This document shows, piece after piece, positions 20,182-32,825 of a stretch of 64,000 bases of DNA. The DNA lies in NCBI GenBank assembly GCA_021307345.1, contig CP089930.1, forward strand, positions 3,348,001-3,412,000. The letters are read 5' to 3'. This stretch comes from Escherichia coli. GTDB taxonomy: Bacteria > Pseudomonadota > Gammaproteobacteria > Enterobacterales > Enterobacteriaceae. Position 1 is the stretch's first letter. The number at the start of each line of letters is the position of its first letter. The position numbers and the translations under genes are program-made. The notes beneath the pieces were generated by a model. That model saw only the letters and a program-made list of their open reading frames with translations. It did not search any database and was not told the DNA's origin.

Positions 20182-21384
20182 TCAGGCGGTCAGGCGGCAG
20201 GCGTCTTGCGCGATAACCAGCTCTTCGTTGGTTGGGATCACAACAGCAGGGCGGGTGCCTTCTTTGTTGATGAAACCAGATTTGCCGAAACGTGCAGCTA
20301 GGTTGCGTTCATGATCAACTTCAAAGCCCAGCACGCCCAGTTTGCCCAGAGACAGTTCACGAACCATCGCGGCATTTTCACCGATACCACCGGTGAATAC
20401 AACAGCGTCCAGACGGCCATCCATCAGTGCAGTGTATGCACCGATGTATTTCGCCAGACGGTGGCAGTAAACGTCCATTGCGCGCTTCGCGTCTTCTTTA
20501 GTCGCGTAGTTGTCTTCAACATAGCGGCAGTCGCTGGTGACTTCAGTCAGACCCAGCAGGCCAGACTCTTTGGTCAGCATTTTGTTGATTGCGTCAACGC
20601 TCATGCCCAGGGTGTCGTGCAGGTGGAAGATGATAGCCGGGTCGATATCGCCAGAGCGAGTACCCATTACCAGACCTTCCAGCGGGGTCAGACCCATAGA
20701 GGTGTCAACGCATTTACCGTTGCGGATAGCAGAAACGGAACCACCGTTGCCCAGGTGGCAGGTGATGATGTTCAGCTCTTCTACCGGTTTGTTCAGCATT
20801 TTTGCCGCTTCCTGGGTTACATAGAAGTGGCTGGTGCCGTGCGCGCCGTAACGACGGATGCCGTGCTCTTTGTACAGGTTGTACGGCAGGGCGTAGAGGT
20901 AAGACTCTTCCGGCATAGTCTGGTGGAACGCAGTGTCAAATACAGCAACGTTTTTGTCTTTCAGCTGCGGGAAAGATTTCAGAGCTTCTTCGATACCGAT
21001 CAGGTGAGCCGGGTTGTGCAGCGGTGCGAAAGACGCCGCATCTTTGATACCCTGAATAACAGACTCATCGATCACTACGGAGCTGGTATACTTCTCGCCG
21101 CCGTGTACGATACGGTGACCGATAGCGGTCAGCTGCGCAGAAAGTTCTGGTTTTTGTGCCAGAATATTATTAACGATAAAGTTGAGCGCTTCGCTGTGAG
21201 CGGCGCCTGCACCTAAAGCCGCTTCTTGTTTATTGCCGTCCATTTTCCATTTGATGCGTGCTTCGGGCAGGTGGAAACATTCGGCTAAACCAGAAAGGTA
21301 CTCTTCACCATTTACAGCATCGATGATTGCAAATTTCAGTGAAGAACTACCGCAGTTCAGAACCAGTACTAACTTACTCGACAT
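20182..21384 (-). CDS. ackA: acetate kinase
   Basis: AckA converts acetyl phosphate and ADP to acetate and ATP. The 400-residue enzyme has the two ASKHA kinase signatures: [13 protein letters not shown] at residues 7-19 and the [11 protein letters not shown] region near 330-340. It also has the catalytic [11 protein letters not shown] and [12 protein letters not shown] motifs. Codon usage is strongly biased, as expected for a highly expressed gene. That bias opens long antisense frames across ackA and pta. yfbV lies divergently upstream. Confidence 0.98.
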   Translation of the reverse strand: MSSKLVLVLNCGSSSLKFAIIDAVNGEEYLSGLAECFHLPEARIKWKMDGNKQEAALGAGAAHSEALNFIVNNILAQKPELSAQLTAIGHRIVHGGEKYTSSVVIDESVIQGIKDAASFAPLHNPAHLIGIEEALKSFPQLKDKNVAVFDTAFHQTMPEESYLYALPYNLYKEHGIRRYGAHGTSHFYVTQEAAKMLNKPVEELNIITCHLGNGGSVSAIRNGKCVDTSMGLTPLEGLVMGTRSGDIDPAIIFHLHDTLGMSVDAINKMLTKESGLLGLTEVTSDCRYVEDNYATKEDAKRAMDVYCHRLAKYIGAYTALMDGRLDAVVFTGGIGENAAMVRELSLGKLGVLGFEVDHERNLAARFGKSGFINKEGTRPAVVIPTNEELVIAQDACRLTA

Positions 21385-21721
21385 GGAAGTACCTATAATT
21401 GATACGTGGCTAAAAAAACGTCAGGGAGCCATAGAGCGTAGCGCATGATGACACCGACATTTATGATTAACATCATGCACTGCAAATTTTTTTTGCATGA
21501 TGGAATAAATATCTTGAGTCTATGCCATTTTGCGTAATTTTCAGCCAATGGCATAATGTATATGAATTTGACGACTCAATGAATATGTACTACTTAGGCC
21601 TTCAGGCTGCTAAAGGATACCTGATAGTGGGTATGGAAGACAAAATGTTTTGAACGTTGTCCCGCTGAGTTGTGAATTTGCACAAATTTTTGAATCTTTA
21701 TATGTGAAGTTGAGGTGAAGC
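21385..21721. promoter_or_regulatory. divergent ackA / yfbV control region
   Basis: This 337-base AT-rich gap holds no gene and must contain the ackA-pta promoter (minus) and any yfbV promoter (plus). It contains three copies of GCATGATG: at 21443-21450, inverted at 21471-21478, and at 21495-21502. The last two form a 9-bp inverted repeat (CATCATGCA / TGCATGATG) around a T-run. I could not assign a regulator. Confidence 0.5.
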
Positions 21722-22177
21722 ATGTCAACGCCGGATAATCGTTCTGTTAATTTTTTTAGCTTGTTTCGCCGGGGACAGCATTACTCAAAGACGTGGCCGC
21801 TGGAAAAACGCCTTGCCCCGGTCTTTGTTGAAAATCGCGTCATCAAGATGACGCGCTATGCGATTCGTTTTATGCCGCCGATTGCTGTGTTCACTCTCTG
21901 CTGGCAAATTGCACTAGGCGGTCAGCTTGGGCCGGCTGTTGCTACTGCACTGTTCGCCCTGAGTTTGCCGATGCAGGGGCTGTGGTGGCTGGGCAAACGT
22001 TCTGTTACGCCATTACCGCCGGCGATCCTGAGTTGGTTTTATGAGGTTCGTGGTAAATTGCAGGAGGCCGGGCAAGCATTAGCACCCGTAGAAGGCAAGC
22101 CTGACTATCAGGCATTAGCTGACACGCTTAAGCGCGCCTTCAAACAACTGGATAAAACTTTCCTTGATGATTTGTAA
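21722..22177 (+). CDS. yfbV: UPF0208 family inner-membrane protein YfbV
   Basis: The 151-residue protein matches E. coli YfbV. It has two adjacent hydrophobic segments (about residues 46-64 and 68-88) flanked by cytoplasmic tails. In E. coli it has been linked to chromosome organisation, limiting MatP-dependent effects to the Ter macrodomain. TGAGGTGAAGC precedes the start as a ribosome-binding site. A strong terminator follows, so it is monocistronic. Confidence 0.94.
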   Translation: MSTPDNRSVNFFSLFRRGQHYSKTWPLEKRLAPVFVENRVIKMTRYAIRFMPPIAVFTLCWQIALGGQLGPAVATALFALSLPMQGLWWLGKRSVTPLPPAILSWFYEVRGKLQEAGQALAPVEGKPDYQALADTLKRAFKQLDKTFLDDL

Positions 22178-22200
22178 TTGACCCCTGATTACGCATATAA

Positions 22201-22755
<555 letters not shown>

Positions 22756-22765
22756 GGAGGCTAGC

Positions 22766-23416
22766 GTGCGGTGCAAAGGTTTTCTGTTTGATCTTGATGG
22801 TACGCTGGTGGACTCCCTGCCTGCGGTAGAGCGGGCGTGGAGCAACTGGGCGAGACGCCATGGATTAACGCCGGAAGAAGTGCTGGCTTTTATTCACGGT
22901 AAACAGGCAATAACGTCTCTGCGCCATTTTATGGTGGGGAAATCGGAGGCGGAAATTGCTGCAGAGTTTACGCGTCTGGAGCAAATCGAGGCTACGGAAA
23001 CCGAAGGGATCTCCGCACTACCTGGGGCGATAGCTTTGCTCAATCATTTGAATAAAGCGGGTATTCCATGGGCAATTGTCACTTCTGGTTCTATGCCAGT
23101 TGCACGAGCCCGCCACAAAATAGCCGGACTTCCCGCACCGGAAGTATTTGTTACTGCGGAGCGGGTGAAACGTGGAAAACCAGAGCCTGATGCATATCTG
23201 TTAGGCGCGCAACTGCTGGGGCTTGCGCCACACGAATGCGTGGTGGTGGAAGATGCTCCCGCAGGTGTGCTTTCAGGCCTGGCGGCGGGATGCCATGTTA
23301 TTGCGGTTAATGCCCCGGCAGACACTCCACGTCTGAATGAGGTAGATTTGGTTCTCCATAGTCTGGAGCAAATTACTGTGACCAAACAGCCAAATGGCGA
23401 TGTTATTATTTCGTGA
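22766..23416 (+). CDS. hxpA: hexitol phosphatase HxpA (HAD family, formerly YfbT)
   Basis: HxpA is a HAD-superfamily phosphatase that acts on sugar and hexitol phosphates. The 216-residue protein shows all four HAD motifs: DLDGTLVDS (residues about 8-16), VTSGS, the lysine in KRGKPEPDAY, and VVEDAPAGVLSG. It begins with the GTG at 22766, preceded by a GAGGAGG ribosome-binding site. It overlaps no neighbour and is followed by a terminator. Confidence 0.95.
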   Translation: MRCKGFLFDLDGTLVDSLPAVERAWSNWARRHGLTPEEVLAFIHGKQAITSLRHFMVGKSEAEIAAEFTRLEQIEATETEGISALPGAIALLNHLNKAGIPWAIVTSGSMPVARARHKIAGLPAPEVFVTAERVKRGKPEPDAYLLGAQLLGLAPHECVVVEDAPAGVLSGLAAGCHVIAVNAPADTPRLNEVDLVLHSLEQITVTKQPNGDVIIS

Positions 23417-23434
23417 AACACCTAATCATGATTT

Positions 23435-23459
23435 AGCCCCGTCTCGTCGGGGCTTTTTT
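23435..23459 (+). terminator. intrinsic terminator after hxpA
   Basis: The stem AGCCCCG / CGGGGCT is followed by TTTTTT. Confidence 0.88.
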
Positions 23460-23502
23460 GTGGCAGAATCAAGCCATCCCCCTCAATTAACAAGGATAAG
23501 TT

Positions 23503-25335
23503 GTGAACGGTGAATTGATCTGGGTTCTCTCATTACTGGCCGTTGCCATAGTCCTGTTCGCTACAGGCAGAGTGCGTATGGATGCGGTCGCTTTGTTTGT
23601 TATTGTTGCGTTTGCATTAAGCGGAACGCTGACGGTTCCCGAAGTTTTTTCCGGCTTTTCCGATCCCAACGTTGTGCTGATCGCCGCCCTGTTTATTATT
23701 GGTGATGGTTTAGTCCGTACCGGCGTTGCAACCGCGATGGGGACATGGCTGGTTAAAGTAGCAGGCAACAGTGAAATCAAAATGCTGGTTTTACTGATGT
23801 TAACTGTTGCGGGTCTTGGCGCATTTATGAGTTCAACTGGCGTCGTCGCTATCTTTATTCCCGTGGTGTTAAGCGTTGCCATGCGTATGCAAACGTCGCC
23901 GTCGCGCCTGATGATGCCGCTGAGTTTTGCCGGGTTGATTAGCGGCATGATGACGCTGGTGGCGACGCCGCCTAATCTGGTGGTGAACAGTGAACTGCTA
24001 CGCGAAGGTTATCACGGGTTTAGTTTCTTTAGCGTAACGCCTATCGGCCTGGTCGTATTGGTACTCGGCATCTTATACATGCTGGTGATGCGTTTTATGC
24101 TGAAAGGGGATTCCCAGACCCCGCAGCGCGAAGGCTGGACGCGTCGCACCTTCCGCGATCTTATTCGTGAATACCGTCTTACCGGACGTGCGCGCCGTCT
24201 GGCTATTCGCCCCGGTTCGCCGATGATTGGGCAACGACTGGACGACCTTAAATTGCGTGAACGCTATGGCGCAAATGTCATTGGTGTTGAACGCTGGCGT
24301 CGTTTTCGTCGTGTTATTGTGAATGTGAACGGGGTTTCTGAATTTCGTGCGCGTGACGTTTTGCTTATCGATATGTCAGCGGCTGATGTCGATCTCCGGC
24401 AATTTTGCAGTGAGCAATTGCTGGAGCCGATGGTTTTGCGCGGTGAGTATTTTTCCGATCAGGCTCTTGATGTCGGCATGGCGGAGATTTCATTAATTCC
24501 TGAGTCAGAACTTATTGGTAAATCGGTGCGCGAAATTGGCTTTCGTACTCGCTACGGGCTGAATGTCGTGGGGCTGAAACGCAATGGCGTGGCGCTGGAA
24601 GGTTCGCTGGCGGATGAGCCTCTGCTGCTGGGCGATATCATTCTGGTGGTCGGTAACTGGAAACTGATCGGTATGCTGGCAAAACAGGGGCGCGATTTTG
24701 TGGCGCTGAATTTACCGGAAGAAGTGAGTGAGGCATCGCCCGCACACAGCCAGGCACCCCATGCCATTTTTTGTCTGGTGTTGATGGTGGCCTTAATGCT
24801 AACCGATGAAATTCCTAACCCTGTTGCCGCTATCATTGCCTGCCTGCTGATGGGGAAATTCCGCTGTATCGATGCCGAAAGCGCCTATAAATCCATTCAC
24901 TGGCCGAGCATTATTTTGATCGTTGGGATGATGCCGTTTGCTGTGGCATTACAGAAAACCGGTGGTGTCGCGCTGGCGGTGAAAGGGCTGATGGACATCG
25001 GCGGCGGTTACGGGCCGCATATGATGCTGGTCTGTTTGTTTGTCTTGTCGGCGGTTATTGGGTTATTTATCTCTAATACCGCGACGGCGGTGTTGATGGC
25101 TCCGATTGCGCTGGCTGCCGCAAAAACAATGGGCGTATCACCTTATCCGTTCGCAATGGTCGTGGCGATGGCTGCATCCGCCGCTTTTATGACGCCAGTT
25201 TCTTCGCCCGTTAACACACTGGTTTTAGGTCCGGGGAATTACAGCTTCAGTGATTTTGTGAAGCTGGGTGTACCGTTCACCATTATCGTGATGGCTGTTT
25301 GTGTGGTGATGATCCCGATGCTGTTTCCATTTTGA
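23503..25335 (+). CDS. yfbS: SLC13/DASS-type transporter with RCK_C domains, YfbS
   Basis: The 610-residue inner-membrane protein belongs to the divalent anion:Na+ symporter/citrate transporter (CitMHS-like) family. An N-terminal half of membrane helices (about residues 5-205) is followed by two tandem cytoplasmic TrkA-C (RCK_C) domains. These lie at about 220-300 and 305-390 and are marked by [22 protein letters not shown] and [24 protein letters not shown]-terminal half of helices lies at about 410-610. The substrate is unknown. The start is the GTG at 23503, preceded by AAGGA. Confidence 0.93.
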   Translation: MNGELIWVLSLLAVAIVLFATGRVRMDAVALFVIVAFALSGTLTVPEVFSGFSDPNVVLIAALFIIGDGLVRTGVATAMGTWLVKVAGNSEIKMLVLLMLTVAGLGAFMSSTGVVAIFIPVVLSVAMRMQTSPSRLMMPLSFAGLISGMMTLVATPPNLVVNSELLREGYHGFSFFSVTPIGLVVLVLGILYMLVMRFMLKGDSQTPQREGWTRRTFRDLIREYRLTGRARRLAIRPGSPMIGQRLDDLKLRERYGANVIGVERWRRFRRVIVNVNGVSEFRARDVLLIDMSAADVDLRQFCSEQLLEPMVLRGEYFSDQALDVGMAEISLIPESELIGKSVREIGFRTRYGLNVVGLKRNGVALEGSLADEPLLLGDIILVVGNWKLIGMLAKQGRDFVALNLPEEVSEASPAHSQAPHAIFCLVLMVALMLTDEIPNPVAAIIACLLMGKFRCIDAESAYKSIHWPSIILIVGMMPFAVALQKTGGVALAVKGLMDIGGGYGPHMMLVCLFVLSAVIGLFISNTATAVLMAPIALAAAKTMGVSPYPFAMVVAMAASAAFMTPVSSPVNTLVLGPGNYSFSDFVKLGVPFTIIVMAVCVVMIPMLFPF

Positions 25336-25366
25336 CGAGAGCCTGATGTCGCATCCGTCGCTTATT

Positions 25367-25398
25367 GCCTGATGCGACGCTGGCGCGTCTTATCAGGC
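25367..25398 (+). repeat. single REP element
   Basis: GCCTGATGCGAC-GCTGGC-GCGTCTTATCAGGC is a standard REP palindrome. It lies between the convergent genes yfbS and yfbR. A fragmentary partial copy (GCCTGATGTCGCATCCG) precedes it at 25341. Confidence 0.88.
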
Positions 25399-25421
25399 TG
25401 TGTCGGCTGGTATCTGGCTGC

Positions 25422-26021
25422 TTACAGCGGTGAATCCTGGCTAATCTCATCGAGCGAAAGATGGAAGCTGGGAACAAATACTTCCATGAAGTAGTCCATC
25501 TCCTGGCTGCGGCGCGCTTCAAGCGTCGCTTCCAGCCGCGTTTTTGCCAGCAAAAATTCATTATTTCCGGCTGCGAGTTCTTCAAGGCATTTCAGATATG
25601 CACACAGCGCATCCGCCTGTTTAACCAGTGACTTTTCTTCATCGCTATACGCATTCTCATCGATTAAAGGCGCAAAGATATCCCGCAACTCCTCAGGAAC
25701 CATATCGACAAGTTTTTGCTGAGCGATTTTCTCAATGGCTTTATATTCCTGGGCGATTTGCGAGTTGAAGTATTTCACCGGAGTAGGAAGATCGCCAGTG
25801 AGCACTTCAGAGGCATCGTGGTACATCGCCAGCAGTGCGATGCGTTCTGCATTCACCTGTCCGCCAAATTTGCGATTCTTGATGGCTGCCAGCGCATGGG
25901 CGACCATCGCTACCTGCAAACTGTGTTCGGACACATTTTCCGTCCGCACGTTGCGCATTAGCGGCCAGCGGTTAATGAGTTTCAGGCGGGAGAGGTGGGC
26001 AAAAAAATGGCTCTGTTTCAT
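25422..26021 (-). CDS. yfbR: 5'-deoxynucleotidase YfbR
   Basis: YfbR is an HD-domain 5'-nucleotidase specific for deoxyribonucleoside 5'-monophosphates, with a role in dUMP and dCMP handling. The 199-residue protein has the HD motif histidines and aspartates in [17 protein letters not shown] (residues about 28-44) and [22 protein letters not shown] (about 63-84). It is monocistronic, convergent with yfbS and downstream of alaA. Confidence 0.95.
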   Translation of the reverse strand: MKQSHFFAHLSRLKLINRWPLMRNVRTENVSEHSLQVAMVAHALAAIKNRKFGGQVNAERIALLAMYHDASEVLTGDLPTPVKYFNSQIAQEYKAIEKIAQQKLVDMVPEELRDIFAPLIDENAYSDEEKSLVKQADALCAYLKCLEELAAGNNEFLLAKTRLEATLEARRSQEMDYFMEVFVPSFHLSLDEISQDSPL

Positions 26022-26068
26022 AGTGACCTTACGAGTGATGACATCCTGAGGTCATTGTGGAGGGATAA

Positions 26069-26095
26069 CACTGCCGGATGCAATCTCCGGCAGTG
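26069..26095 (-). terminator. hairpin between alaA and yfbR
   Basis: A perfect 10-bp stem CACTGCCGGA / TCCGGCAGTG lies just past the alaA stop on the minus strand. It has no clear T-run, so it may be an mRNA-stabilising end or a weak terminator. Confidence 0.5.
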
Positions 26096-26104
26096 AATTT
26101 AAGA

Positions 26105-27322
26105 TTACAACTGATGATAACCGGAAAGGAAACGAGCGAACTTGCTCAAGGACAGTTCGATATCATCAACACGCGGCAGCGTGACAATGCGGAAGTGATC
26201 CGGCCACGGCCAGTTAAATGCAGTTCCTTGTACCAGCAGAACTTTTTCCTGTAACAGGAAATCCAGTACCATCTTCTGATCGTCGTGAATATTAAAGCGT
26301 TTGGCGTCGATTTTCGGGAACATGTACAGTGCGCCGCGCGGCTTCACACAGGAAACGCCTGGAATGTCGTTAATCAATTCCCAGGCGCGATTACGCTGCT
26401 CGTAAAGACGTCCACCCGGCATGATAAACTCGCTGATACTCTGATAGCCGCCGAGTGCGGTTTGTATTGCGTGTTGCGCGGGAACGTTGGCGCACAGTCG
26501 CATTGAGGCCAGCATTTCCAGACCTTCGATGTAGCCTTTGGCGTGTTTTTTCGGCCCGTTCAGCACCATCCAGCCCTGACGGAAGCCAGCGACGCGATAC
26601 GTTTTCGACAGCCCGTTAAAGGTAATGGTCAGCAGGTCAGGAGCTAACGGCGCAATCGAGTGATGCTCTGCGTCGTCATAGAGGATTTTGTCGTAAATTT
26701 CATCGGCGAAGATAATGAGATTATGTTGACGCGCAATCTCCACAATCTCCATCAAAAGCTCTTTGGAATATACTGCGCCGGTTGGGTTGTTCGGGTTGAT
26801 AATAACAATGCCGCGCGTGCGTGGCGTAATTTTGGCGCGAATGTCATCGAGATCCGGGAACCAGTCAGAGGATTCATCGCAAAGATAGTGCACTGCTTTA
26901 CCGCCGGAGAGCGAAACTGCCGCTGTCCATAGAGGGTAATCAGGCGCAGGAACCAACATTTCGTCCCCACTGTTCAGCAATGCCTGCATTGCCTGAACGA
27001 TAAGCTCTGATACACCATTGCCAATGTAAATATCTTCCACGGTAACATCACGCATACCACGAGCCTGGTAGTGCTGCATGATGGCTTTACGCGCGGAATA
27101 AAGGCCTTTGGAATCGCAATAGCCCTGAGCTGTCGGGAGGTTGCGTATCACGTCAACCAGGATCTCATCGGGTGCGTCAAAACCGAACGGCGCTGGATTG
27201 CCGATGTTCAGTTTCAGTACTTTGTTACCTTCTTCTTCCAGGCGTTTTGCTTCTTTCAGCACCGGACCACGGATGTCGTAACAGACATTCTCTAATTTGC
27301 TGGATTTTTCAATGGGGGACAT
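26105..27322 (-). CDS. alaA: glutamate-pyruvate aminotransferase AlaA
   Basis: AlaA is a main alanine-forming transaminase of E. coli. The 405-residue class I aminotransferase has the PLP lysine in NGLSKTYRVAGFRQGW (about residue 240). The core motif INPNNPTGAVYS lies at about 175-186 and ADEIYDKILYD at about 204-214. The ATG at 27322 (MSPIEKSS) is the conserved start; the frame is open 30 bases further upstream. Transcription of alaA is Lrp-repressed in K-12, but I did not identify the site. Confidence 0.96.
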   Translation of the reverse strand: MSPIEKSSKLENVCYDIRGPVLKEAKRLEEEGNKVLKLNIGNPAPFGFDAPDEILVDVIRNLPTAQGYCDSKGLYSARKAIMQHYQARGMRDVTVEDIYIGNGVSELIVQAMQALLNSGDEMLVPAPDYPLWTAAVSLSGGKAVHYLCDESSDWFPDLDDIRAKITPRTRGIVIINPNNPTGAVYSKELLMEIVEIARQHNLIIFADEIYDKILYDDAEHHSIAPLAPDLLTITFNGLSKTYRVAGFRQGWMVLNGPKKHAKGYIEGLEMLASMRLCANVPAQHAIQTALGGYQSISEFIMPGGRLYEQRNRAWELINDIPGVSCVKPRGALYMFPKIDAKRFNIHDDQKMVLDFLLQEKVLLVQGTAFNWPWPDHFRIVTLPRVDDIELSLSKFARFLSGYHQL

Positions 27323-29181
<1,859 letters not shown>

Positions 29182-29223
29182 TCGTCCGGCAATAACAATT
29201 TCTGATGACAAGTTTGTAAAAAT

Positions 29224-29262
29224 AAGCCACTGGTGACTAATAAAACGTCAGTGGCTTTTTTT
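29224..29262 (+). terminator. intrinsic terminator after lrhA
   Basis: The stem AAGCCACTG.TGAC / GTCA.GTGGCTT around a 9-base loop is followed by seven Ts. Confidence 0.88.
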
Positions 29263-29809
29263 ACAATAAATCCTTAAGAATTTTCCTCACGACGAACAAA
29301 ATCGTTCTTTTTTCAATCATCAGCCATTCTCCTCGCTGACGAACAAAAAATCGCCTGAAAAAAATCTCCTGCTACAATGATGTTAAAAAATGCGTAAAAT
29401 TTTTGCTGTATTTTTGTTATGGATTAACAAAAGCGTGTCACAGATCAAGAAAATACTCTCTTTTGGGGGGAGGAATCGACACAAATTCCTGTCAAAATAG
29501 ACCCGTATTTTTTCCATTGCTTCACAACGGACACGATTCAACAACATCTAATTTTCCTGGAGTTGTCAACAATCTGGGGCTAAAGGGCATTAAATGCAAA
29601 AGTTGTTGATATCATGTAAATTAATGTGAAGAAACCTTTGTTAAAGTTGACAAAAGGTTATAGAAAGGAGTAAAAGACCACATCAATTAGCTGTATAAAA
29701 TAGTTTCTACAGTGATTGTAAGGTTTTTTTTATTCCTCCCCATGAATCGATGTGGCGTCCATCTGCCGTGAAGAGCAGTGAATCTGGCGCTACTTTTGAT
29801 GAGTAAGCA
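29263..29809 (+). promoter_or_regulatory. nuo operon promoter region
   Basis: This 547-base AT-rich stretch has no gene and must carry the nuo promoter(s). In E. coli these respond to ArcA, NarL, FNR, Fis and IHF. A plausible sigma70 promoter is TTGACA at 29647 with TAAAAG 18 bases downstream. The motif GACGAACAAAA(AA)TCG occurs twice, at 29291-29304 and 29338-29353. I did not assign individual regulator sites. Confidence 0.5.
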
Positions 29810-30253
29810 ATGAGTATGTCAACATCCACTGAAGTCATCGCTCATCACTGGGCATTCGCTATCTTTCTTATCGTTGCCATTGGCCTGTGTTGCCTGATGC
29901 TGGTAGGCGGTTGGTTTTTAGGCGGTCGCGCACGCGCGAGGTCGAAAAACGTGCCGTTTGAATCAGGTATCGACTCGGTCGGCTCCGCCCGCTTACGCCT
30001 GTCTGCCAAGTTTTATCTGGTGGCCATGTTCTTCGTTATCTTCGACGTTGAGGCGCTGTATCTGTTCGCATGGTCAACCTCCATTCGCGAGAGCGGCTGG
30101 ATTGGCTTTGTAGAAGCGGCAATTTTTATTTTTGTGTTACTGGCTGGTCTGGTTTATCTGGTGCGTATTGGCGCGCTGGACTGGACGCCCGCGCGTTCTC
30201 GCCGCGAGCGTATGAACCCGGAAACGAACAGTATCGCTAATCGTCAACGCTAA
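29810..30253 (+). CDS. nuoA: NADH-quinone oxidoreductase subunit A
   Basis: NuoA is a small membrane-arm subunit of complex I, near the quinone tunnel entrance. The 147-residue protein has three transmembrane helices (about residues 15-37, 68-88 and 98-118). The conserved loop [14 protein letters not shown] and the [11 protein letters not shown] motif lie between them. It is the first gene of the 13-gene nuo operon. The start ATG AGT ATG offers two closely spaced Mets. Confidence 0.96.
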   Translation: MSMSTSTEVIAHHWAFAIFLIVAIGLCCLMLVGGWFLGGRARARSKNVPFESGIDSVGSARLRLSAKFYLVAMFFVIFDVEALYLFAWSTSIRESGWIGFVEAAIFIFVLLAGLVYLVRIGALDWTPARSRRERMNPETNSIANRQR

Positions 30254-30268
30254 CCGCGAGGCATTAAG

Positions 30269-30931
30269 ATGGATTATACGCTCACCCGCATAGATCCCAA
30301 CGGTGAGAACGACCGTTACCCCCTGCAAAAGCAGGAGATCGTAACCGACCCTCTGGAGCAAGAAGTTAACAAAAACGTGTTTATGGGCAAGCTCAATGAC
30401 ATGGTTAACTGGGGTCGTAAAAACTCAATTTGGCCGTATAACTTCGGTCTTTCCTGCTGTTACGTTGAGATGGTGACCTCGTTTACTGCGGTGCATGACG
30501 TGGCGCGTTTTGGCGCAGAAGTATTACGTGCTTCGCCGCGTCAGGCTGACCTGATGGTGGTGGCAGGAACCTGCTTTACCAAGATGGCACCGGTTATTCA
30601 GCGTCTGTATGACCAGATGCTGGAGCCGAAATGGGTTATCTCTATGGGAGCCTGTGCCAACTCCGGTGGTATGTACGACATTTATTCCGTTGTACAGGGC
30701 GTTGATAAATTCATTCCGGTTGATGTGTATATCCCGGGGTGTCCGCCGCGTCCGGAAGCGTATATGCAGGCACTGATGTTGTTGCAGGAATCTATTGGTA
30801 AAGAACGTCGCCCGCTCTCCTGGGTCGTTGGCGATCAGGGCGTTTATCGCGCCAATATGCAATCAGAGCGCGAACGCAAGCGCGGTGAACGCATTGCCGT
30901 TACCAACCTGCGCACCCCTGACGAGATTTAA
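30269..30931 (+). CDS. nuoB: NADH-quinone oxidoreductase subunit B
   Basis: NuoB carries cluster N2, the last iron-sulfur centre before ubiquinone. The 220-residue protein has the tandem cysteines in [10 protein letters not shown] (about residues 61-65), the cysteine in [12 protein letters not shown] (about 129) and the cysteine in [12 protein letters not shown] (about 158). Together these form the N2 ligand set. It follows nuoA after 15 bases. Confidence 0.97.
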
Positions 30932-30938
30932 TTTGCGC

Positions 30939-31001
30939 CTGTCGGCAAAGGCATTTTTCTTCGCTTATTCCTAAATCTATTGCGCGAAGCCACGCCGACA
31001 G
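30939..31001 (+). promoter_or_regulatory. two-tier stem-loop between nuoB and nuoC
   Basis: The outer arms CTGTCGGC (30939-30946) and GCCGACAG (30994-31001) and the inner arms CTTCGC and GCGAAG are perfect inverted repeats. They nest around an A/T-rich loop in the 101-base nuoB-nuoC gap, the spacer just before the fused nuoCD start. It may shape mRNA stability or translation. This is seen in the sequence; the function is inferred. Confidence 0.5.
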
Positions 31002-31032
31002 TCACCACGGACCATATGCAATGGTGAACAAT

Positions 31033-32823
31033 ATGACCGACTTAACCGCGCAAGAACCCGCCTGGCAGACCCGCGATCATCTTGATGATCCGGTGATAGG
31101 CGAACTGCGCAACCGTTTTGGGCCGGATGCCTTTACTGTTCAGGCGACTCGCACCGGGGTTCCCGTTGTGTGGATCAAGCGTGAACAATTACTGGAAGTT
31201 GGCGATTTCTTAAAGAAACTGCCGAAACCTTACGTCATGCTGTTTGATTTACACGGCATGGACGAACGTCTACGCACCCACCGCGAAGGGCTACCTGCTG
31301 CGGATTTTTCTGTTTTCTACCATCTGATTTCCATCGATCGTAACCGCGACATCATGCTGAAGGTGGCGCTGGCTGAAAACGACCTGCACGTACCGACCTT
31401 TACCAAATTGTTCCCGAACGCCAACTGGTATGAGCGTGAAACCTGGGATCTGTTTGGCATTACTTTCGATGGTCACCCGAACCTGCGCCGCATCATGATG
31501 CCGCAAACCTGGAAAGGTCACCCGCTGCGTAAAGATTACCCGGCGCGCGCAACCGAATTCTCGCCGTTTGAGCTGACCAAAGCCAAACAGGATCTGGAGA
31601 TGGAAGCCCTGACCTTCAAACCGGAAGAGTGGGGGATGAAGCGCGGCACCGAAAACGAGGACTTCATGTTCCTCAACCTCGGCCCGAACCACCCGTCGGC
31701 GCACGGGGCTTTCCGTATCGTTTTGCAACTCGACGGCGAAGAGATTGTCGACTGCGTACCAGACATCGGCTACCACCACCGTGGCGCTGAGAAAATGGGC
31801 GAACGCCAGTCCTGGCACAGCTATATTCCTTACACCGACCGTATCGAATATCTCGGCGGCTGCGTTAACGAAATGCCTTACGTACTGGCGGTAGAGAAAC
31901 TGGCCGGAATTACCGTGCCGGATCGCGTTAACGTGATTCGCGTAATGCTCTCCGAACTGTTCCGTATCAACAGCCACCTGCTGTACATTTCCACCTTTAT
32001 TCAGGACGTCGGCGCGATGACGCCTGTGTTCTTCGCCTTTACGGATCGGCAGAAAATCTACGATCTGGTAGAAGCGATAACCGGTTTCCGTATGCACCCG
32101 GCGTGGTTCCGCATTGGCGGCGTAGCGCACGACCTGCCGCGTGGCTGGGATCGTCTGCTGCGTGAGTTCCTCGACTGGATGCCGAAACGTCTGGCGTCTT
32201 ACGAGAAAGCGGCGTTGCAAAACACCATTCTGAAAGGCCGTTCCCAGGGCGTTGCCGCCTACGGCGCGAAAGAGGCGCTGGAGTGGGGCACCACCGGTGC
32301 TGGCCTGCGCGCCACCGGGATCGACTTCGACGTGCGTAAGGCGCGTCCTTATTCTGGCTATGAAAACTTCGACTTTGAAATCCCGGTGGGTGGTGGTGTT
32401 TCTGACTGCTACACCCGCGTGATGTTGAAAGTGGAAGAGCTGCGTCAGAGTCTGCGCATTCTTGAGCAGTGCCTCAACAACATGCCGGAAGGCCCGTTCA
32501 AAGCGGATCACCCGCTGACTACGCCGCCGCCGAAAGAGCGCACGCTGCAACATATCGAAACCCTGATCACCCACTTCCTGCAAGTATCGTGGGGGCCGGT
32601 GATGCCTGCCAATGAATCCTTCCAGATGATTGAGGCGACTAAAGGGATCAACAGTTACTACTTGACCAGCGACGGCAGCACCATGAGTTATCGCACCCGT
32701 ATCCGCACGCCGAGTTATGCGCATTTGCAGCAAATTCCGGCGGCGATCCGTGGCAGCCTTGTGTCTGACCTGATTGTTTATCTGGGCAGTATCGATTTTG
32801 TTATGTCAGATGTGGACCGCTAA
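31033..32823 (+). CDS. nuoC: NADH-quinone oxidoreductase fused subunit C/D
   Basis: In enterics the NuoC (30-kDa) and NuoD (49-kDa) subunits are one polypeptide of the hydrophilic connecting module, where ubiquinone binds. The product is 596 residues from the ATG at 31033 (MTDLTAQEP). An in-frame ATG at 31021 (MVNNMTDL) would give 600, and neither has a clear ribosome-binding site. The C part (about 30-180) has [24 protein letters not shown]. The D part has [14 protein letters not shown] (about 215-228), the quinone-site histidine and HRGAEKMGE. Confidence 0.96.
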
Positions 32824-32825
32824 TT

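Noticed and set aside
17906-20314. 802-codon open frame antisense to pta, with a 301-codon one (20311-21216) antisense to ackA
   Set aside because: The sense genes are known, highly expressed enzymes whose biased codon usage suppresses stops in the opposite strand. The antisense product is rich in His, Arg, Cys and Gln with no recognisable domain, and no ribosome-binding site was seen.
29403-29609. 68-codon frame in the nuo upstream region
   Set aside because: It has no ribosome-binding site, its composition is Cys/Ser rich and it lies in control DNA.
31291-32733. 480-codon open frame antisense to nuoC
   Set aside because: It is a shadow of nuoCD with histidine/arginine-rich low-complexity content and no domain or start signal.
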